This document shows positions 34,409-46,776 of a stretch of DNA of 64,000 nt, one piece after another. Under the pieces are notes generated by a model, which was not told the origin of the DNA, searched no databases, and saw only the letters and a program-made list of their open reading frames with translations. Numbering within the stretch: the first letter of the stretch is position 1; every line of letters begins with the position of its first letter. The DNA is taken from positions 22,104,125 through 22,168,124 of the forward strand of contig JBBMOA010000021.1 of assembly GCA_037954235.1 (NCBI GenBank), read 5' to 3'. Origin of the DNA: Aulostomus chinensis. Taxonomy: Eukaryota; Chordata; Actinopteri; Syngnathiformes; Aulostomidae. The position numbers were made by a program, and so were the translations under genes.

Positions 34409-37400
34409 TTTTAAACAGTACAATTTAAAATGTATTTTTTGTTTTGAAAAGAAAATATATATATATATATCAATCAAGTGGAATTTGGGAATTGAAAATA
34501 TTGTAATATAGTGCAGTAATGATATTGTAAAGTGAAATTTGCTAATGATACTGCTAATTAAAGTACAGTAATGACACTCATTTACAGAAACCTTTTGCAG
34601 TGTTGTTTGATCGTTTGTCAGGTGTGCAACAACGCCAAATTAATCTCCAATCAAATGATAATGTTGCTCTCTCTACTTGCCAATAACTTTATTATATAAA
34701 CTTTAAAACTGTTACTACAGTATGTTAACTCTCAGATGGCTCTGTCTGCTCTTTCCGAAGGTGTATTTATTTAATGAAGATGAATTTTGATTCTAACTTT
34801 GTGCAAGTTTACCATCACAGTTGCTTCAATGCACTCATGTCACGTGATGCATGCAGAAGCTTCTCGGCCTCTAGATGCTTTACTTTCTATTTACCTATGC
34901 AGGTTCTAATTAAATCAAAAATGTGTTTCTTCAGGTCTCTGGAGTTCTTCTAGAGAAACAAAACCCCTTCTTCCAAAAATATTCTCTCATTTGATGTTTG
35001 GATGACTGTAATCCATAATTCCCATAAGTCTTCTTCACCATTGCCACATCTCCAAACTAATTCAATGCCATTTCATTAACTCATCCTCATTTTCAAGCTG
35101 ATATAATGCAGATACACAGCATTACTAGGACTCCCTTCTTACTTTCCCCAACTCACCAACCCTAAAATAGTTTTGTTATGTGTATTTGTACAAAGAGAGC
35201 AACAGTAACTCATACTGTCCTGTTACTGCTATCAAATTATACCCATCACTCCCTGTAATACAGTTTGAGATGATATGAGCCAAGAAACAGGTTATTGTAG
35301 CCCTAGAAAGTGATAAGAAAGCCCCTTTATTAGGAACCAGTGATAATGTTTGCATCTATCAGCCAAGCAGACGAAGAGATTAGAGAAGTGAATTCTTGAT
35401 AGCTAAACAACGCTGGCTGTCTGTGAGTCCAGAGGGTGAGCGGCAGTCCTCCTGCATCATTAACCTACTTTGTTGTGAAGACCTGCTGCATTGTGAGGTT
35501 GTGTTTTTGGCATGGCGTGTTATCAGTAGTGATGGGGAGACTGATTGCAGCTACACAAGGGGGAGGAAATTTCTACAGCCCATCTATCACAGGCTCAGAT
35601 AAACAGATGGAAGACTGTCGGCAGAACAGGCTGAGCACACTGCCTCCCCTGCTGCCTATTAAAGCTAAGGCTTCAGTGGATGTGGTGAAGAGTTAAAGAT
35701 GCACTCTAGGCAAGGTTCTTTTTTATTTTAAAATGCCTTTAATAATTCACACATCACTGCTTTCAATCCTCATGTAATAAATTCACTGTATATATTACAC
35801 ATAGATTCTGAAGATAATGACACAAGCACACATTTAAATGAAGATTCAGCTGTAAAATGTCCTCTAATTGGTTGATTTAATGTCAATTAAGGACTGAGCT
35901 ACTTTCACCTTACATTCTTTCCTCACTGTTCATAAACATAGGGGCATCCTCTCTGTACAGTGGCACTAAAACCTGTGACAGACACCTGGCAAACATCTCC
36001 TCTGAGAAAAGAAGATAAACTGGTACATATTTCAAAAAAGTTATACATTATACATCAACTTTGTGTCACTTGTCTAAATTTGTTTTCAAGTGTCTAACTC
36101 ATCCTGTCAGGTGCCATTATGTGAGCCTCTCCGGCCTCAAGAGACACTAATGATTTCGTTGATGTGTCAGGTGTACACCTGGTTAACATGGCCGTCGTTC
36201 AATCAGGCCTCATGCTCAAACGCTTCTGTGAGGCTCTCACACAAAGGCTGTAGCAACTGAGTGTCACTATGTCTGAGGACAGAAATCTTAAAGGTCATTT
36301 TCTGCACTCCTGTTTAATGAGGTAATACAGCTCTCTGGGGTCTGGCCCATTCAGATTATCATGCATCCTGGTAAACTGGTAGTCCCTGATGTTTCAGCGC
36401 TGTTCCAAATGTAAAAATGCTGTATTATTTGTAATACTCCCACAGCACTGGAGAGGCACTGTGACCCAGATGACTGAGAACCTTACAAATATCCTCCAAA
36501 TGTGCAGTTTCTGTGTCACATTCATAAACTGTAACTGTTACAATTAGAGGATGTGTGTTTGCACAGCTGCTAACATGCAGCAAGTTAGCAAATGCGAAGT
36601 GCTCTTTTCCCCCCATCTCTCACTATTTGGCTTGATCTCATAGCATTGCGTATAAATAACACACCACTTTTAAGGATGTTGTGCGTGCTATGTCTACGTG
36701 TTCTTAACCTTCTGCAGGTGAGGTAACACCCCACACACTTTATGGCAAATAATGTGCTCGCACAATGATGTCATTTGTGACATTTGTGATGTCATTTATG
36801 ACAACTGTAACAACCTGGCAGCAAAGTTTAAAGAAACATCTTCAACCATGAAGGACACTGAGGTGTGTTTCTGAAAACATTTTGTGAAAGAGGCCATGCA
36901 GAAACAGAATCTTCACTCATATTTATGATAATCATTGTTTAATGAATGTCTCACAAACCAATCACGTCACGTTAGTTTTGATTCGGTTCAATATATATGA
37001 TTCGTACTGGCAGCACTCACTGGTAGTAGTGGGATTTTGTCTGTCTCTCGCTTAGTGACCTGCACATCATTAAAATATAGTCAGAGCTGCAATCATTGCA
37101 ATGAAATATGCATTCAGAGTACTTTTGATTATTCTTCTTTTTAGCAGAAAATCCAGTATCTTATGATCATGTGACCACACTACGTTTCAGGTCTTTCAGG
37201 CACAAAAAAACTTTTGTTCGTGTCAGTCTGTTTGCAAAATTCTGTAAACTACACGGTGCTTCATATCCACACAACCTGCAACAAAAATATCCAAACTGAT
37301 GTGTGTCGAAAATCTGCCAGAGCCTATTTCTCCTCCACCTCAGCCTCTCCAGTAGGCATCATGTGTTATAAGCTGTTCTGTGAAAGGTTCAGCCTGAATA

Positions 37401-37478
37401 TTGGAGAAATGTTCATGAGGAAAACATGCATGCATGCGTAAATCAAGAGTATCGACTATGTGATAACACCACAGGTAA
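34409..37478. other. Non-coding stretch
   Basis: No supported gene. A short (AT)n lies at about 34459-34472. A near-repeat of 'tgtgacatttgtgatgtcat' lies near 36770. Confidence 0.45.
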
Positions 37479-37532
37479 TGTGTGTGTGTGTGTGTGTGTG
37501 TGTGTTTGTGTGTGTGTTTGTGTGTGTGTGTC
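37479..37532. repeat. (TG)n microsatellite
   Basis: TG dinucleotides with a few TTTG interruptions. Confidence 0.93.
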
Positions 37533-37934
37533 CGGGGGCATCTTAATTGTTGCACAGTGAGTAAACACATAAGTCAATGATAAGTATGCACTTAAATCTG
37601 GAAACACTGGTATGTTGTTATTAAGTCCCTTAATAGCCTAGAAGAACTAAAAATGTGTGTGTGCGTGTGTGTCCAAGCAGCATTCTCTCCCATCAGCACA
37701 CACCTACACATGCTGACACAACCCAACATGTTCTTACTTAGTTGCTGTATCTGGAACTGATTGTAACTGTGGCCGAGGTAATTATGCCCTGCAAGTTTGT
37801 AGATTGGGACCTTGATTGAGTGTTGGCACAACTGGAGGAAGGGAGCCTGGCAAGATGGCACATAATAAGCACATGCAGCACAGTGCCAACTTTAAAACAA
37901 CTGGCCGTGGAAATTCAGCGTTCAGTGCTGATGA

Positions 37935-37959
37935 ATGTGTGTGTTTGTGTATGTGTGTT

Positions 37960-37990
<31 letters not shown>

Positions 37991-38004
37991 GGGGGGGGGG
38001 GGGG
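37935..38004. repeat. (TG)n microsatellite plus 14-G run
   Basis: Interrupted TG units to 37990 followed by 14 G. Same TG-then-G layout as at 15894-15950. Confidence 0.93.
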
Positions 38005-39813
38005 TCAGCATGCAGAGATGATTCATGAATCCAGCCAGTGACTCACCTTAAGAACAACGGAGGACAATGACAGAATATTGCAGTTATGGAACTAACAACC
38101 TACTCTGCTGTAAATTACAAGAGATTTTCCATCCCAGCATGTGTTCATTTCCTCATGCTGCAATTACCGTAAGTGACTTTCTTGACTAAATCATCCATAA
38201 CCTTTATGTCCTTCTGCAACCCTTCTTGGAAAGTGCTCAGTTCCATTAGCACCGGACCTTTGCCTGGGGAACTTTTAGACGTATTTTAAGAATTTTGTGT
38301 ATGTCAAAGGGGAAAAAAAGTCAAGCTCAGCCATGAAAAGGTTAACTACCCCACTTAGCATTCTGAACAGCTTCAGCTTCATCCTGTGATTCAATCTGTC
38401 TTTAAATCACCAGCCGCACCATCTCTGCAACATGGGATGTGAGGACATCAATAAGCCATCTACAGCTGCATCGGGTTAGGCTGCTGAATTGATCATTGTT
38501 ATCCTGATGGCCATGTGCCATCGGCACTAAAAGGCCAGATCTATGTAATGGAAGTGGTTTTCAGATTAGGCAGGATTTAGTTGTCTGTTCTGCATACTGT
38601 GGCAGATATACACGTGGTTACTGACCTGCCATTACGTATTTAGGCCTGAGTAGTAAATCTGTCCTGTTTCGTCTTGAATCATCCTGAAACAGATTCTCAG
38701 ATTTGACAATAATGACAAATAATACACTGTGACAAAACTGCAGTGTTTTCATATTGGAGATGGAATATTCTGATACTGTCATGAGAGTGTGAGTGGCCTG
38801 ATAATTCAAGGCCAGCAGTTTGCTTAGAAGTGGAGAAACCCTAGCGCCTCACACACATAATGAGCAGCAACACAGAAAAAAGTCCAGAATTTTGCTGCTG
38901 GAGGATGAAGTGTTGTGCATTTATTAGTTTTGATGTTACAGACAGAGGTTATTGATGATGAAGATGATGAGGAACAACATTAATTTACATTTGAATGTGT
39001 GATGCACCATCAGCATTTAAACCGATCTGCTGTCTGCTTGTTTGCCAACACTAAGTTGCAGTGACAACAGTCACACCAAGACTGCAGGCTGAGGTTTTCA
39101 ATCTAAAAACTGCATTTTCAGGTGATCATTAAGATAAGTGGACTTAAACAAGCTAGACGAGGTCAAAACCCGCATCTGTCTGAACCGTGTGGATGATGTC
39201 ATTTCCTGAAATGTTCCCCTGCAGTTTCTGAGGGTCCCCCTATCAGGGTTGCTGTTGTGTGCTGCAAGCCCACATGGAGCATGATGGGGTTGGGTTGATG
39301 AAGCAATCCAACCTGATTTGACCAGGCATTCCTGATCAAACATGAATCAATGTTCTGTTACTGCAGCGCCTGTTTCTGTCCTCAAGTGTCTTTGCCACGG
39401 CCACCATCTTGGTACTGCGGCATGGCATCAACACGTACGTCACTTATTGCTAATTCTTTTGAACAAGCAGCAACCAGTGAGGATCTTGGAATCAATTCAT
39501 ATGGAATCAATCACACCTGTGGCAGCACCTCCAACTGCAGTTTGATTCCAGGGTGACTCCATCAGGTCAGTGTTTTTGAGGGGGACAGCAAAGCTTTTCT
39601 CCAGAGGTGAGCTGATTTATTAGAACGTGCCAATTTATCAACAGTTCAGCACATATTAAGCTTCTGAAGACAGGTGAGAGGAAATCATAAATATCTGGGG
39701 TTTTACTGTGGGAGCACCCACCTAAAGATCTGAAATCCATGTAACAAGTTCAGTATGTTTACAACTTTCAGAGTTGACTAAATGGGACCTAAACCTACTC
39801 CTGCCTTATGCAC
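38005..39813. other. Non-coding stretch
   Basis: No supported gene. The right end (about 39774-39813) may already belong to the LTR element's internal region. Confidence 0.45.
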
Positions 39814-39879
39814 TGTTGGGGTTAGGCCTCACACGGGGCACCAAAATGTTGGGGTTAGGCCTCACACGGAGTGCCAAAA
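39814..39879 (-). repeat. Two 33-bp tandem units holding a primer-site-like motif
   Basis: Units at 39814-39846 and 39847-39879 differ at three adjacent positions. Read on the minus strand they follow the LTR end and contain TTTTGGTGCCCCG or its variant, starting TGG at the distance where a retroelement primer-binding site is expected. The tRNA it would pair with was not identified. Confidence 0.6.
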
Positions 39880-41723
39880 TGTTGGGGCTCATAAAGGGGG
39901 AGAGGATTGGCGATATCTTGAATTTAACTATAAAGAAAATAAATCAATTAAATATGATTATTACAATATAATCTATTAACGGGGCACCACCCTGGAATCA
40001 GGGAACAGCCAATTGTTCAAATTGTCAAATTTGCTTGGCCAAATTCAACAGCTATTGAATCAATTAAAATTAAACAATTAATTATTTAATTAAAATCAAT
40101 TGCTATCAGGTCTATTCAGTCTCAGTCAAATAGAAGGTGTGATTCCGAGCGCTGACCCAATCAAACCAGCAATCAAAGTTCAATCCACACACAATAAAAC
40201 CAGGAGTCGAATTGTTGCAAAATATAACACATTTATTATCACAATATTAATTTTACAATTAACACAGCAATAATCAATAGGTATATCTTCACAATTACTG
40301 ACTACTATCTAACATCTACTTCTATCAAGGGTGTGTGCGTGTGTGAGAGAGAGAGAGAGTGCATGTGCGCACCTGAGCGGGTCAGGGTAACTGACGCAAA
40401 ATGGCGGACTAGGACGAATAGAGCCAAGATGGCCGCCCTGACTTCCGCTGAGTAGGAAGAGGGGGGGCACGGAGGCTGCAGAGTCTTAGTCGCATGTGTG
40501 GAGGTGTGAAGATTCGGAGCAGAGTGGGGGAGGAAAGGAAAGATCTAACCTTGCTGTAGATCCAGATTAAATGGCGCCGACAAAGACAAAGAGCTCGCTC
40601 CCGCTCGCCGTGTGCGCGCGTACAGGTTTCGACCTAGTCTGGTACGTGCGCTTCTACAGACAAGGTTACAGCTCCTTCGACCTCATAGACGGCCACCGAT
40701 CATGAACCCAGCTCGGTTGTGGAAACCAAACAGTGATAACTCTTGATGATCAGAGCTGAGGGCCCAGCGGCCCGTCTGATACAACAGAGTTAACACAGCA
40801 CAGTGACACAGTGACAGTGATACAGTGATGAGAGCTCGGCGGCTCTTCACTTGCAGCGTTTACTGTTACACTCTTGACTACCATCTCTGCCCAGACACAT
40901 TGATGCCTTACTATCGTTGCTCCGCTCCGAGGCGGAGATGGAGGTGGCGCTTGCAGAGGGTCCGTTCCTTGGCTCGGATACGTGCCTCCGCGGTTGACCG
41001 GGTCGGGGAATTGTCCTGAGCAACATGTCCCGGCGAAACTTGCGTCCTTCTGCAGGGTAGAGGAGAACAGCGGGTGCGGGCTGTCTACTTTGGATCCAAA
41101 ACAAAGTCAAAAAGAAAAAAGAAGGGATACGCAAATTCTCCGTGCTTGGGGATGAGGAGAACCGCGGTCACGTGACTAAATTGAAAGTGGAAGTCTGTGG
41201 ACTTAACTTGTCCCGCGAGTTGTAGACTGCTGCTCCACGAACAAGAGAGAGGAGCAAGAAGGAAGGGAGACATGTGGTGGTTGCTCCGTTTCGGCAAACG
41301 CCACTTGGTGAAGTTAGCGTACCTGGGAAGAAGCGAAGTCTTTCGGCAGTACGTCTGGTTTTATAAGTCAACCGCTGATGATGACGTTGCGGGGACATCC
41401 TGGGCTCTCAGCCAATTAGTGGTGGGTTTCCCCCTTTGAAGAGGATTGCCACACCTCAACCTAGTGGCTGGCGGGAAAGTTTTTATTGGTCTTTGTTCTG
41501 TCCCATCTCCACGTGGAACAGAGGGAGGAAGAAAATGGTGGTCGTCAGCACCATTGTATGAATCAAAGTCAATGTTAAAATAGAATTAAATCTGAAGCTA
41601 AAATTAAACCCATAAAGATACAGTAAATATTCTAGAACCATTATAACCTTCTGCAGTTAACACTTGCAAAATAATAAGTTAAAGTTACATATTATTATCA
41701 TTACCTCAAAATGTCATGTAACA
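39880..41723 (-). mobile_element. Long LTR (about 1.84 kb), minus strand
   Basis: Plus-strand ends are tgtt..aaca, i.e. TG..CA LTR termini. On the minus strand it has a CCAAT-type box inside attggctgagagcc (41403-41416), a TATA-like ttataaaacc (41358-41367), AATAAA (40232-40237) and an AT-rich 3' end containing GGTGGTGCCCCG about 100 bp before the terminus. The same landmarks in the same order and at similar distances occur in the plus-strand LTR at 52322-56227, so both belong to one family. No protein-coding internal region or target duplication was found; boundaries, the right one above all, are provisional. Confidence 0.55.
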
Positions 41724-42056
41724 CCTGGATTCCCTGTGTGTCCCATTGATAAGGGTGAGCCTGGTGTCACGTTAAGTGTTTCCCATCAGTGATGTCGAAG
41801 CTGGTGTGCCTGGGCTGTGGCTGCCATCTGGGACCTTGCACCAGTAAGAACTGCTTCATCAGAATCCAGTTAAGTTCCAAGGCACCTTGATTGTTGTGAA
41901 AGTGTCGGTCAGACGTGAGTGGCAGTGTTGCTGGATCGCCTGCGTCCTGCCTTCACCACTCCAGCTGCAAAACGCATCACAAAATTAGATTTTAGCTTCC
42001 GTTCACTCAATATTTTATTAATAATAACAACATGAATTTACACATTATCCTTCTTT
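41724..42056. other. Unassigned DNA between LTR and LINE
   Basis: No gene. Could be leftover internal sequence of the LTR element or host DNA; no polypurine tract is obvious next to 41723. Confidence 0.4.
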
Positions 42057-44213
42057 AAGATTGTGTCTCAACGACTAACAGAGTTCCTCCTGAAGAACGC
42101 CTACATAGACACCTCTGTCCAAAAGGGGGGAGTTCCGGGAGTGCCTGGGTGCTTGGAGCATACAGGAGTGGTGACGCAGCTGATCCGGGAGGCAAGGGAA
42201 AGCAAAGGAGACTTGGCAACCCTCTGGCTTGACTTAACCAATGCCTACGGCTCTATCCCACACAAGCTTGTTGAAACAGCACTGACGAGACATCACGTTC
42301 CTGAGAAGATCTGCAACCTCATCATGGACTATTACAACGACTTCAGTGCAAGAGTCTCCTCAGGCCAAGTAACATCTGCCTGGCACCGCCTGGAGAAGGG
42401 CATAATCACCGGCTGTACCATCTCGGTGTCACTCTTCTCCTTGGCCATGAACATGATTGTTAAGTCGGCGGAGGTAGAATGCAGAGGGCCCAAGTCAAGA
42501 TCTGGGACCCGGCAGCCGCCCATAAGAGCTTTTATGGACGACTTAACAGTGATGACTACATCTGTGCCTGGGTGCAGGTGGCTCCTTCAGGGGCTTGAGC
42601 AGCTTATCTCATGGGCGAAGATGAGCTTCAAGCCAGCAAAGTCAAGGTCTCTGGTCCTGAAAAAAGGTAAAGTGGCCGATCAGTTCTGCTTTACATTGGG
42701 AGGGACCAAGATTCCAACAGTGACAGAAAAACCTGTCAAGAGCCTGGGTAAAATCTTTGACAGCTCCCTGAAGGATGCAGCAGCAGTTCAGCAGACCAAG
42801 AGTGACCTGTCTTCTTGGCTCACAGCCATCGACAAATCCGGTCTCCCAGGAAAGTTCAAGGCCTGGATGTACCAGCACGGAGTCCTGCCTAGAATACTCT
42901 GGCCCCTGTTAGTCTACGAGGTACCCATGACAACGGTAGAGGCACTAGAGAAGACCATCAGCCAATTTCTCAGGAGATGGCTGGGGCTCCCTCGGTCCTT
43001 AAGCAGCATCGCCCTGTATGGCCATTCCACCAAGCTGCACCTCCTGTTCAGTGGACTAACAGAGGAGTTCAAAGTCACCCGCTCCAGAGAGGTGATGATG
43101 TACAGAGACTCAGCAGATGTCAAGGTGACCTCGGCGGGAATTCTTGTCAAGACCGGGAGGAAGTGGCAGGCTCAAGAAGCTGTTAGCAGAGCGGAGGCAA
43201 GGCTGAGGCATAAAACCTTGGTTGGAACCGTGGCAATGGGGAGGGCAGGCCTTGGTAGCTTTCCCAAGCCACGCTACGACCACGCTCATGGAAAGGAGAA
43301 GCGCCAACTGGTCCAAGAGGAGATACGTGCTGAGGTGGAGGAAGAACGCTGCAGCAAGATGGTCGGCATGTCCAAGCAAGGGGCGTGGAATAGGTGGGAG
43401 CATGCAGAACCCCGCAAACTCACCTGGGCAGAGCTCTGGAGAGCTGAACCTCTGCGCACAAAGTTCCTCATTCAATCAGTCTACAACGTCCTCCCAAGCC
43501 CGGCCAACCTGCACACCTGGGGCCTGGCAGATACGCCTGAGTGCAAGTTGTGCCAGAGGAGGGGCACCATGGAGCACATTCTGAGCTGCTGCCCAAAGGC
43601 GTTAGGAGAGGGGCGGTATCGCTGGCGCCACGACCAAGTTCTTAAATCCTTGGCGGATTCCATCTGCACAGCGATACAGAACAGCAAGACCCAGGTCGCC
43701 CCGAAGCAGTCAATCACTTTCGTTAAAGCGGGGCAGAAAGCAAAACACCAGCCCAACTCCTCAGGAGGACTCCTCGCTACCGCCCGTGACTGGCAGCTCC
43801 AAGTTGACCTGGGAAGGCAACTCAAGTTCCCAGCTAACATAGCTACCACTTCACTCCGCCCAGATATGGTGTTAACATCGGAGTCCACCAAGCAAGTGGT
43901 CCTGCTGGAACTAACTGTCCCCTGGGAGGACCGGATTGATGAGGCCAATGAGCGCAAGAGGGCCAAATACTCTGAGCTCACCACAGAGTGCCGGAGCAAT
44001 GGCTGGAGAGCCCGCTGCGAGCCAGTCGAAATCGGGTGCAGAGGATTCGCAGGACATTCACTCCAGAGAGTGCTCAAACTCCTTGGAGTTAGAGGACTGC
44101 AGTTGAGGAGAGCCACCAAGAACATCCTCGAGGCCGCAGAAAAGGCCTCGCGGTGGCTGTGGATCCGTAGGGGGGATCCGTGGTGCGCTACTTGGACACA
44201 AGCCAGGGACTGA
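42057..44213 (+). CDS. 5'-truncated LINE ORF: reverse transcriptase plus restriction-like endonuclease
   Basis: An uninterrupted frame of 716 codons counted from 42063. The first residue is a GTG valine, not a true start: the frame opens at about 42036 and the element is cut within the first reverse transcriptase motif. Motif A is LWLDLTNAYGS (D57), motif B is around EKGIITGCTIS (111-121), and the catalytic FMDD lies at 158-160. Thumb and linker follow, then a CCHC knuckle CKLCQRRGTMEHILSCC (494-510), and a restriction-like endonuclease core with RPD (599-601) and LLELTVPWEDR (614-624). This order (RT, CCHC, PD-(D/E)xK) defines the R2/R4/HERO/NeSL group, in which the endonuclease nicks the target and the RT copies the element RNA onto it. 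HERO- or NeSL-like is my best guess. Lack of stops over 2.1 kb suggests a young copy, but the N-terminal DNA-binding fingers are gone, so it cannot move by itself. Confidence 0.88.
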   Translation, partial: KIVSQRLTEFLLKNAYIDTSVQKGGVPGVPGCLEHTGVVTQLIREARESKGDLATLWLDLTNAYGSIPHKLVETALTRHHVPEKICNLIMDYYNDFSARVSSGQVTSAWHRLEKGIITGCTISVSLFSLAMNMIVKSAEVECRGPKSRSGTRQPPIRAFMDDLTVMTTSVPGCRWLLQGLEQLISWAKMSFKPAKSRSLVLKKGKVADQFCFTLGGTKIPTVTEKPVKSLGKIFDSSLKDAAAVQQTKSDLSSWLTAIDKSGLPGKFKAWMYQHGVLPRILWPLLVYEVPMTTVEALEKTISQFLRRWLGLPRSLSSIALYGHSTKLHLLFSGLTEEFKVTRSREVMMYRDSADVKVTSAGILVKTGRKWQAQEAVSRAEARLRHKTLVGTVAMGRAGLGSFPKPRYDHAHGKEKRQLVQEEIRAEVEEERCSKMVGMSKQGAWNRWEHAEPRKLTWAELWRAEPLRTKFLIQSVYNVLPSPANLHTWGLADTPECKLCQRRGTMEHILSCCPKALGEGRYRWRHDQVLKSLADSICTAIQNSKTQVAPKQSITFVKAGQKAKHQPNSSGGLLATARDWQLQVDLGRQLKFPANIATTSLRPDMVLTSESTKQVVLLELTVPWEDRIDEANERKRAKYSELTTECRSNGWRARCEPVEIGCRGFAGHSLQRVLKLLGVRGLQLRRATKNILEAAEKASRWLWIRRGDPWCATWTQARD

Positions 44214-44340
44214 TCACCCCCGGCTGGGTCGCCCGGGCGAGGGTGTATGATTATTAAAGACCCGAAACACCCTGTGACCCCGGGTTAATCACTGATGACG
44301 TGTCCAAGTATCACCGTAAGGTGTATTCAAGTTCTTATCA
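44214..44340 (+). other. 3' UTR of the LINE
   Basis: Short GC-rich tail after the stop ('ggctgggtcgcccgggcgag' near 44223) with possible hairpin-forming GC stretches. The 3' end is set only approximately; no target duplication could be fixed. Confidence 0.5.
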
Positions 44341-44700
44341 AGGTTATAAAGCGATTTACATTGAATAAAATACAAAATCAGCATTACAACAATAAAAAAG
44401 ATTAAAAAGATAAAGTCACAGAATAAAACTATGAAATAAAATATGATGAAGTAGAGAACATAAACCAGCACATATCAAATGAGGGTGGTCAATAAAATTT
44501 TAAAATCAGGGGGGTAAAGCTGCCAGCTAACATGGGAAATATGTGCTCATAATTTTTAGTACCTGGTAAAATTTGGGCTGCAGTACTCTGTACCAGTATG
44601 ACCTGGACACCAGCAGAAAGAGCATTACAACCGTCCAAACGAGAGAAAATAAAAGCAAGAATAATCTTATTTTAAATAAAAGATTTTTCTGAGTCGGAAG
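44341..44700. repeat. Probable old interspersed-repeat fragment
   Basis: A-rich stretch with repeated 'aataaaa' followed by 'gcattacaaccgtccaaacg', a phrase I associate with dispersed fish repeats. Class not identified. Confidence 0.3.
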
Positions 44701-44855
44701 AAGCACGACTCAACTTTATTCCTGTGGAGGGAACAAAGTTTATTCCTGTGAACCACACTGATGAAGCTTACCAGGCCAGAGGCTGGCCATGATTTCTCAT
44801 TTTTTATTATGAACTTGTAAATGATCAGCAGCATCCAGCATTTGATATCAGTGAG

Positions 44856-44858
<3 letters not shown>

Positions 44859-44908
<50 letters not shown>
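44859..44908. repeat. (TG)n microsatellite
   Basis: About 50 bp of pure TG. Confidence 0.95.
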
Positions 44909-44909
<1 letters not shown>

Positions 44910-46712
44910 TTTACACTGTATAGTATTGATGCACTTCAGAAGTCTTCTGTCACTTCTGTCAGCCTCTATGAGCACAATTACTGTTCTTCAGGGTCTGGTT
45001 GGATTTAGGGACCCACACTGCTGGAGGTTACAGTGACTGATGATGATTAGGGTCAGGGGACCTTTACAGTCATGGTTACAGTAGTAACAGTCTAGTTCAG
45101 CAGGCGGTGAGGGCACAGGCATGCCAGTGGGGGATTATTTTAGTCATCAGTCTTCTCCCTCCTCCAAGCTCCAGGACCCAGAGGTCACTGCAGGCGGATC
45201 AATGCGGTGGTTCTCCGGGGGCCCGTGTCACTGCACCGGTCTGACCTAGGAGCACTTTAGGTGGGCAGACGAGGCAGGTGGTTGCACAGCTGTCTAGGCT
45301 GGTTACTGTCATTTGGTTTTTATAGTTTAAGTAACCGTATGAGAGTGAGCGAGTGACAACAAACAAAAAACAGATAAATGCATTCACCGAATTACTTTTA
45401 AGCTTTCAAATCACTGCATCTATGAAAATGTGTGTTTTCTCAGCCTTTTCTCTGAAAATGTCAGTTTTTAATTAAATCAACCATCATTCAAGTTTTCAGA
45501 AAAAATGGACTGACAATGGAATGTGTTCTCTTTCTTTTTTAATGCAAATAGAGACTCTGCTTTTTCTTCAGTTTTGTTCAGTTCTTTTTTTTATAATCAT
45601 TGCACAAAATATTCTTAGGGTCTTAAAAGATTAGTGGAAAAAGTTCAAAAATGCTGGTGGTGGCTGGCAACTTAAGAAAAAAAAAAACAGGGGGAAAGAG
45701 TGTAGTTCAGGGCCCACTGAGCTTTGGTGTGTGAAAGGAACACGAATGAACAAATGAATGTGGAATCTGCTGATGTGCTTTTCTCTGAATGGAACAGTGG
45801 AACCTTCCTATTTCCCATGTGGATTTGTGGGAGTCGACAGGTGAAGACACCTCAACAAGCCGATACAACAATCTAAGTCCAACAGAATAATTCAGATGCA
45901 TGTAAATGAATTCACAATTACTCAAAATAATTATGTTCCAATTTTATGCCACTGTAACATTTGCAGATCCAGGCCCATTAAACCCGACACCACTTCATTA
46001 CTGCAAGGTGAAACCTTGTGTGCTGAGGCAACCATAAAGCATTTTTTTCCCCCACTTAATGCAATCATAAAATGTGTCAAAAATCTGCCCCGTGCTTTAT
46101 TAGCCCATGAAGAGGAATTTCTGAGTACATCCAATTAATGCACAATGAAATGTCATTGAGGGCTTCACAAGACCACAGCTTCATATTAATGCTTCAATGA
46201 GTCAGAGCCAGCTATCATGATAATGCTCTGACAAATAGCACAAGTAGTGAATTATGAGGACTAGCAGGCGTGTGTGTGTGTGTGTGCATGCGTATGCGTG
46301 AGAGAGCATCTGTGAGTCTGTTTCACACTGACGATCCTAATGAGAACTAAATGAAGCACTTGTAATATTGCTTGCAGGAGTCGATACCTTGTAAACGCAG
46401 ATATCGTTTGAATATGAACACAAAATCAATACAATTCCATCAGATGTTCACATAAGGAAAGTATCAAGGATGTATTTTCATCTTAAAAGGCTCAACAGCC
46501 TTTCCCGGATCCTTGATGATTTACTTTATTCTTTTGTGTGGGAGCTCGAAGGACTTCAGGCAAAAAAAGTCATCAACTCAGCATTTGGCCATGGTTGGAG
46601 CTGTTTATGCTCACAACTTCACTCTGAGGAAATAACTGGCATGCAGGGATCTCACAGGAGTTGAGAAAAACAGTTACAATAGAGTTTTTAATTAAAGTAT
46701 TTGTAAGTATTG
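44909..46712. other. Non-coding stretch, possible conserved element
   Basis: No supported gene. About 45890-46265 is dense in TAATTA/ATGATAAT-like motifs without repeats and looks like a candidate conserved non-coding element. A short TG run lies near 46270-46288. Confidence 0.4.
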
Positions 46713-46776
46713 GGTTGGCAGAGCAGTGGTGAGCACCGTGGCCCCCCAGCAAGAAGGTTGTGGGTGGAGCCCGGCG
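46713..46776 (+). repeat. SINE family A head fragment (plus strand)
   Basis: 'cagagcagtggtgagcaccg' and 'agcaagaaggttgtgggtgg' match the tRNA-like head in plus orientation. It joins directly to a minus-strand copy. Confidence 0.7.

Noticed and set aside
43110..44125. Long minus-strand frames (121 and 214 codons) opposite the LINE ORF
   Set aside because: Shadows of the GC-rich LINE coding strand; they have no RT or other domain.
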